Made by a program: the position numbers and the translations under genes
The notes under the pieces: generated by a model
Databases searched by the model: none
The model's input: the letters and a program-made list of their open reading frames with translations, nothing else
Told to the model about the DNA's origin: nothing
Shown here: positions 50,797-55,018 of the stretch, piece by piece
Layout: the number at the start of each line of letters is the position of its first letter
How positions within the stretch are numbered: the first letter of the stretch is position 1
Virus record (IMG/VR): IMGVR_UViG_3300032220_001325
Coordinates: 1-55,018 of that record
Length of the DNA: 55,018 nucleotides
Reading direction: 5' to 3' (one strand)
Origin: a virus

Positions 50797-53700
50797 ATGG
50801 CCAAACAAGTTAAACTTGATTTATCAGTATTTAAAGCATCTGGAGTTTATACTCTTGAATTTGATGCTTCTGAGAACATCATAATTAATCCGCAAACAAT
50901 AAGATTGGTAGTAGGGTATTCTAATATTGGACCTTTCAACACTCCAGTATACTGCCCTGATATCACCACATTCCAAACGATCTTCGGTGGAATAGACAAA
51001 ACCCTAGAGAAAAAGGGGTCTTTCTTCCATAGATCAGTTTTAACATGCTTGCAGTCAGGCCCTGTTTTTGCTTTAAATCTTAGAATTTTAAATAATACTG
51101 TAGATGAAGTAACTCAAGATCCAGATTATGCAGCTGGTGCAGACGTTTCAAGATATAGAGCTTTCTCTATGGATACAGAGGAGCAAAATGGAGCTAATGC
51201 AACTGGAGGATATTCAGATCCTTTAACAAAGCAAGACAAACTTGTTTCTTCTTATTACAATAAAGAGAAATTCTGGTTCCCATCTACCGAATATTTCTTA
51301 GCTACTGAAGACACTTCAGGATCTAGACCTGATTCAAGCAAACTATTTAGTATTGTTAATCTTGGTCAAAACCCAGTAAGTGTAATAGTAAGAAAATCTT
51401 TAGACTCAACTTTCCCTTTAAGAGGATTTGATATAACTGCAAGAGAATACTTCGGACCAGACAACGTTCCTGCTTACATGGATCAATATGATTACCTATC
51501 AGATTGGTTTATAGATGTTATAGTAATTAGCGGAAATTGGACTGATTACCAAGCATTAGCAAACGACCCAGTTTATAGCGGATTCTTCACAAGCAAAGGA
51601 TTTATTAAATCTAAAATAGACGATTTCTTAGCTCAAGACGGTATAAATCTTGTACTAACTGCAACTGGTACTATCATTCCTAACTTCACAGATCAAAATG
51701 GAACTTTAAGGTATATTCAAACACTTATCAATAATCAAACTCCATCTACTGGTATATTCTGTTCAGTAAACGAAGAAGCTTTGGATGATCTTTTAAATAA
51801 TCCTTCTGTTTTCGATCTAGTTGGTCACCATATAATTGACGAGGTAGGACCAGATGCTGATATTACAGTTACACCTAAGAATCTAAATTTCCTTTCATAT
51901 AGTCAAAATCTTTTTGCAGATTACACATACTATAGAAATGTAGATGGTGCAACTGGTGGTACTGCTATAGCAGATACTGGAATTTCACCTAATACAGGAC
52001 TTGATCAATTACCAGAAACAGGACCTCTTTTAGAAGACATCCTATTTAATGCTAGTACGTATGCAGGTATTCCTGTTACAGATTTTGATACATGGACTTT
52101 ATCTAGCAGTAAGATTAATTTGGACACTAAGTTCACTAACCCTACTAACCATGACGATCAAATAACAACATTACAGGAATTCATTACTGAATCAACAACA
52201 GCTCCTGCAGCAAGATGGATTTTAGGAAAAGTTACTTCTTCTATACCTACGCCAGGATATTTAGGATTCTACGAAGGTGATCTAGTTAAATTAAAGATCA
52301 TATCTAGTGAATTAATCACTAACTCAACTTTAGCTACTGGTGTTCAAACACAGGTTAGAATGAAGCTTACTCACCCTCTTATTGGTTCTACTTTAGGTAC
52401 AACATATGTTGAGCCTTGGTATGAAACAAATAAAAGTACAGTGGATGCTTATCAAATAGGTACTCCAGATTATTTCGATAGAGATGACGTATTCTTCTCT
52501 CCTGATATTCCAGTAGGTGACGATAGCTTCTTAGCTTATGAAAATTCTAATGCCTATAGAGATTGGGTTAAAGGTAACATCGGAGACGGTGACATAGATT
52601 GGAAAGATGATACAGGTACTTTATTACAATATCTAAAGTTTGAGCAAAACGTAGATAGAGACGGATTTAATATCCTAGTAGTTAGAGCTTTCTCAGACGA
52701 AGCATTAACTACACCAGAAGCTATTGCTAACTGGAATACAACTTATATTAGCTCTTTACCTGTAGGGACAAATCAAACATCAGGTACTAGCTTTAATATA
52801 GTTTCTACAGCTGGTAATATAAGCGATTACGTTGATATTATTACTCAATTACAACCAAACGTTGTTGAGCTTACTAATGCAATTGCTATTTCTTCTGGAA
52901 TTAAGGTTGGAGATCTACTAGTTTCTACTGACGTTCAGATCTATGACAATCCTTTAAACGAGAATCTTCAATCAAGATTGACCAGAGTTATAGAGGTTAA
53001 AAAAGTTGCTTCATCCGCTTCACCTGGAATTTATACTGTACAGGTTAAGACTGAAAGACCTATTAAACTATATCCTGGAACTTACTCAAGAGTTTGGAAA
53101 TTCAAGTCAATCCAAGAGTTTGTTAATACATTTAATTTCACATATCTTCCTGGATCCGCTATTAAAGCAGCTTCTGTACCTAACGGAACTGATACAAGAA
53201 TGAATGAGATCTACGACGTTCTTTATAACACTAACTTAGCAAGAACACTAGCTGATACAGACGTTATTACATTCAGATATATTGTAGATACATTTGATGG
53301 AGGTATACAACCAAACTGTAAATATCAACTTACTAAGCTTGCTAAGAACAGACAAAAATGTATGGCAATCTGTAACGCTCCTTCAATGGCTAAGTTTGCA
53401 GATTCTACAGATCCTAGATTTACTTCTGCTCCAACTGCTACAGATCCGGCTCCAATATTACAGCCAAGATACATTGCAGATGGTGGTAACTTAAGTTTAA
53501 ATCCTTCATTTACTTTCTCTTTACCAGACGAGGATCTTGGAGCTAAATTCTCAGGTTTCTTTGCTCCTTTCTTGACTATCAGAGAGAACAATAAGAACTT
53601 AAACGTTCCTCCTGCAGCATACGTTTCTAATAACTTCATCCGTAAGTTTATCACAGGTGAACCTTATTCAATCGTAGCAGGTGTGAAAAGAGGTATAATC

Positions 53701-54192
53701 TCAGCAAGTAACTTAGTAGGTCTTGAGTATGACTTTGATTTACAAGATAGAGAGTACTTAGAGCCATTTGGTATCAATCCTATCATCAGAAAAAGAGGAA
53801 TAGGTGTGGTTATTTACGGTAACCAAACAAGCTACCAAAGAACTAATTCAGCTTTCAACAATCTACACGTTAGAGATCTTCTAATCACTATCGAAAGTGC
53901 TATAGAACAAATTCTATCTAATTACGTATTTGACTTCAACGAAGATTCGGTTAGATTGGAGATTAAGACATTGGTTGATAACTACTTAACTGGAGTAAGA
54001 TCCGTAGGAGGTATCTATAATTATTTAACAATTATGGATTCTTCAAATAATACCCCTGCTATCATCGATCAAAATATCGGAATCATCGATGTTATTATCG
54101 AACCAGCAAGAGGTATCCACAAGTTTATTAACCGTATGACAGTAACTAGAACTGGAGGTATTGCTTCTGGAGGATTTTTACAATTTAGTTAA
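50797..54192 (+). CDS. Contractile tail sheath protein (gp18-like), large
   Basis: A 1,131-aa sheath protein, compared with 659 aa in T4. The N-terminus (MAKQVKLDLSVFKASGVYTL, IRLVVGYSNIGPFNTPVYCP) and the C-terminal core (FNNLHVRDLLITIESAIEQI, VGGIYNYLTIMDSS, VIIEPARGIHKFINRM) are typical of sheath subunits, the C-terminus providing the handshake strand. The extra length is inserted in the middle, likely as surface domains. Placed between terminase and tube as in T4. The GATATATAC box lies just upstream. Confidence 0.93.
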   Translation: MAKQVKLDLSVFKASGVYTLEFDASENIIINPQTIRLVVGYSNIGPFNTPVYCPDITTFQTIFGGIDKTLEKKGSFFHRSVLTCLQSGPVFALNLRILNNTVDEVTQDPDYAAGADVSRYRAFSMDTEEQNGANATGGYSDPLTKQDKLVSSYYNKEKFWFPSTEYFLATEDTSGSRPDSSKLFSIVNLGQNPVSVIVRKSLDSTFPLRGFDITAREYFGPDNVPAYMDQYDYLSDWFIDVIVISGNWTDYQALANDPVYSGFFTSKGFIKSKIDDFLAQDGINLVLTATGTIIPNFTDQNGTLRYIQTLINNQTPSTGIFCSVNEEALDDLLNNPSVFDLVGHHIIDEVGPDADITVTPKNLNFLSYSQNLFADYTYYRNVDGATGGTAIADTGISPNTGLDQLPETGPLLEDILFNASTYAGIPVTDFDTWTLSSSKINLDTKFTNPTNHDDQITTLQEFITESTTAPAARWILGKVTSSIPTPGYLGFYEGDLVKLKIISSELITNSTLATGVQTQVRMKLTHPLIGSTLGTTYVEPWYETNKSTVDAYQIGTPDYFDRDDVFFSPDIPVGDDSFLAYENSNAYRDWVKGNIGDGDIDWKDDTGTLLQYLKFEQNVDRDGFNILVVRAFSDEALTTPEAIANWNTTYISSLPVGTNQTSGTSFNIVSTAGNISDYVDIITQLQPNVVELTNAIAISSGIKVGDLLVSTDVQIYDNPLNENLQSRLTRVIEVKKVASSASPGIYTVQVKTERPIKLYPGTYSRVWKFKSIQEFVNTFNFTYLPGSAIKAASVPNGTDTRMNEIYDVLYNTNLARTLADTDVITFRYIVDTFDGGIQPNCKYQLTKLAKNRQKCMAICNAPSMAKFADSTDPRFTSAPTATDPAPILQPRYIADGGNLSLNPSFTFSLPDEDLGAKFSGFFAPFLTIRENNKNLNVPPAAYVSNNFIRKFITGEPYSIVAGVKRGIISASNLVGLEYDFDLQDREYLEPFGINPIIRKRGIGVVIYGNQTSYQRTNSAFNNLHVRDLLITIESAIEQILSNYVFDFNEDSVRLEIKTLVDNYLTGVRSVGGIYNYLTIMDSSNNTPAIIDQNIGIIDVIIEPARGIHKFINRMTVTRTGGIASGGFLQFS

Positions 54193-54218
54193 TCAATTTG
54201 AAGGTTAATTATAAGTGT

Positions 54219-54228
54219 AAATATATAA
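54219..54228 (+). promoter_or_regulatory. AAATATATAA box upstream of tube gene
   Basis: AAATATATAA ends about 11 nt before the ATG at 54239. Recurring box, here before the tail tube gene, a typical late gene. Confidence 0.35.
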
Positions 54229-54238
54229 ATTAAACAAA

Positions 54239-54811
54239 ATGGCAGGACTACCACACTATACAAGTTCAAAGGCTTCGATTAATAAATTCGAACCTGTTTT
54301 CCTTAACCAGTTTGAGGTGACTATCACTCCTCCACCGGGTGTGCCTGCTCCGCAGGGTAACCCTGGAAGTGGTAACATCCTTCTCGAACAGGTGACTAGA
54401 ATTTCGGGATTACAAGTTGATCAGAACCCAGGTGAAATCACACAGCAATACAAATTTGCTAAAAGATATTACTCAGGTGCTGCTCCACAAAGAACAGGAT
54501 TGGACGTAGACATCGAATTTGAAGTAAACCTCGATGATAACAATTCAATGTACGTTTTTAAGATATTACGTCAATGGTCGGATTTAATTTACAATCCACT
54601 AACTGGCGCAATGGGACTAAAGAACAATTACACAGGGAATATTCTAATAAGCGTTTTCAATAAACAAGGGGATGTTTATAGAAGAATTAACCTTAAGGAT
54701 TGCTTTCCAATGTCACCTATCACTGAAATGGCTTTGAATTATACACAAACAGGTATATACAAATTGAATGTTACTTGGGCGGTAGATTACTTTGACGACA
54801 TATTCATCTAA
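54239..54811 (+). CDS. Tail tube protein (gp19-like)
   Basis: A 190-aa tube protein: MAGLPHYTSSKASINKFEPV then FLNQFEVTITPPPG, and ISGLQVDQNPGEITQQYKFA, with the conserved GLDVDIEFEVNLDDNNSMYV and final ALNYTQTGIYKLNVTWAVDY. Size and pattern match T4 gp19 (163 aa) with small inserts. It forms the inner tube through which DNA passes. A second, similar gene follows. Confidence 0.92.
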   Translation: MAGLPHYTSSKASINKFEPVFLNQFEVTITPPPGVPAPQGNPGSGNILLEQVTRISGLQVDQNPGEITQQYKFAKRYYSGAAPQRTGLDVDIEFEVNLDDNNSMYVFKILRQWSDLIYNPLTGAMGLKNNYTGNILISVFNKQGDVYRRINLKDCFPMSPITEMALNYTQTGIYKLNVTWAVDYFDDIFI

Positions 54812-54821
54812 TTAAAAGAAA

Positions 54822-55018
54822 ATGGCAGGATTACCACATTTTAGCTCTTCTAAAGCAGCAGTTCAATTATACGAACCAGTTTACCTCAATCAATTTGAGG
54901 TTCTCATCCAGCCTCCTGCTGGTATATCTAACCCATTGGGTAATGGAGGGAGAACTCTTTTAGTAGAGAATGTTCTTTCAATTACTGGATTGGCGGTAGA
55001 TAAGATCGGAAGAGCACA
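54822..55018 (+). CDS. Second tail tube-like protein, 3' truncated
   Basis: ATG at 54822 opens a frame running off the window: MAGLPHFSSSKAAVQLYEPV then YLNQFEVLIQPPAG and VLSITGLAVDK. It is clearly a paralogue of the preceding tube protein, so the phage has at least two tandem tube-type proteins (as tube and tube-terminator, or variant tubes). The last five codons fall in the adapter-like sequence at 55003-55018 and should not be trusted. Confidence 0.85.
   Translation, partial: MAGLPHFSSSKAAVQLYEPVYLNQFEVLIQPPAGISNPLGNGGRTLLVENVLSITGLAVDKIGRA
55003..55018. other. Sequencing adapter remnant
   Basis: The last 16 bases, AGATCGGAAGAGCACA, equal the start of the Illumina TruSeq read adapter. 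Such a match at the very end of a contig is a classic trimming artefact, so biological sequence probably ends at or before 55002. Confidence 0.9.

Overview
The window is a piece of the genome of a large T4-type (contractile-tailed) phage that very probably infects a member of the Bacteroidota. The phage assignment rests on recognisable T4-like proteins: large terminase (gp17), tail sheath (gp18), tail tube (gp19), UvsX recombinase, a DnaB-type helicase (gp41), SbcD/SbcC-type nuclease subunits (gp47/gp46), collagen-like fibre proteins and no integrase. The host assignment rests on AT-rich DNA, start codons with A-rich rather than Shine-Dalgarno leaders, TAnnTTTG promoter boxes, and boxA-like GTTCTTTGACAT elements of the kind that precede Bacteroidota rRNA genes. 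Both ends are assembly ends: the left end lies inside a repetitive collagen-like gene and the last 16 bases match an Illumina adapter.

Layout: 1-11.7 kb holds virion and fibre genes with four collagen-like proteins. 11.7-15.2 kb holds small genes, several with an N-terminus like the T4 capsid-targeting sequence, plus an HD hydrolase and thioredoxin. 15.2-30.8 kb is an RNA island: two TROVE/vWA (Ro60-like) proteins, about 30 conventional tRNA genes covering all 20 amino acids, and a family of structured RNAs built from one conserved two-part stem and tRNA-derived bodies, several of them circularly permuted. GIY-YIG and HNH nucleases sit in or beside it, and a cyclophilin, a HAD protein of a type seen in RNA repair, a methyltransferase-glycosyltransferase fusion and a CAP protein lie between its tRNA blocks. 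30.8-38.2 kb holds nucleotide-metabolism genes (IMPDH/GMP reductase-like, thymidylate synthase-like), a SET protein, a lipoprotein and more proteins with the targeting-type N-terminus, one of them with a transglycosylase domain. 38.2-44.3 kb is replication and recombination. 44.3-55.0 kb is structural genes, terminase, sheath and tube.

The most interesting part is the RNA island. At least nine modules share the same stem: a variable lower helix, an internal loop with (T)AGCRR on one side and a U-rich TTTCT-type sequence on the other, a variable upper helix and a fixed ACTTC segment. The helices change in sequence but keep pairing from copy to copy. Inside the stem lie different bodies: permuted tRNA-Phe, tRNA-Met and tRNA-Asn, a permuted CAT-anticodon RNA closed by UUCG, an ochre-anticodon tRNA-like body, a complete tRNA-Pro, or only an anticodon arm. 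One tRNA-Tyr carries the stem inserted the other way round. Bacterial and phage Y RNAs near Ro60 genes are known to contain tRNA-like domains, so these are best read as an expanded Y RNA family serving the two Ro60 paralogues. That link is inference; the repeated structure is read directly from the sequence.

Control elements seen: four promoters with a T-run box exactly or nearly 24 nt before TAnnTTTG, three of which drive non-coding leaders ending in strong terminators followed by boxA-like motifs and tRNA arrays; a recurring GATATATA box just upstream of many late or structural genes; and a hairpin over the start of the GIY-YIG gene that resembles the T4 I-TevI control device.
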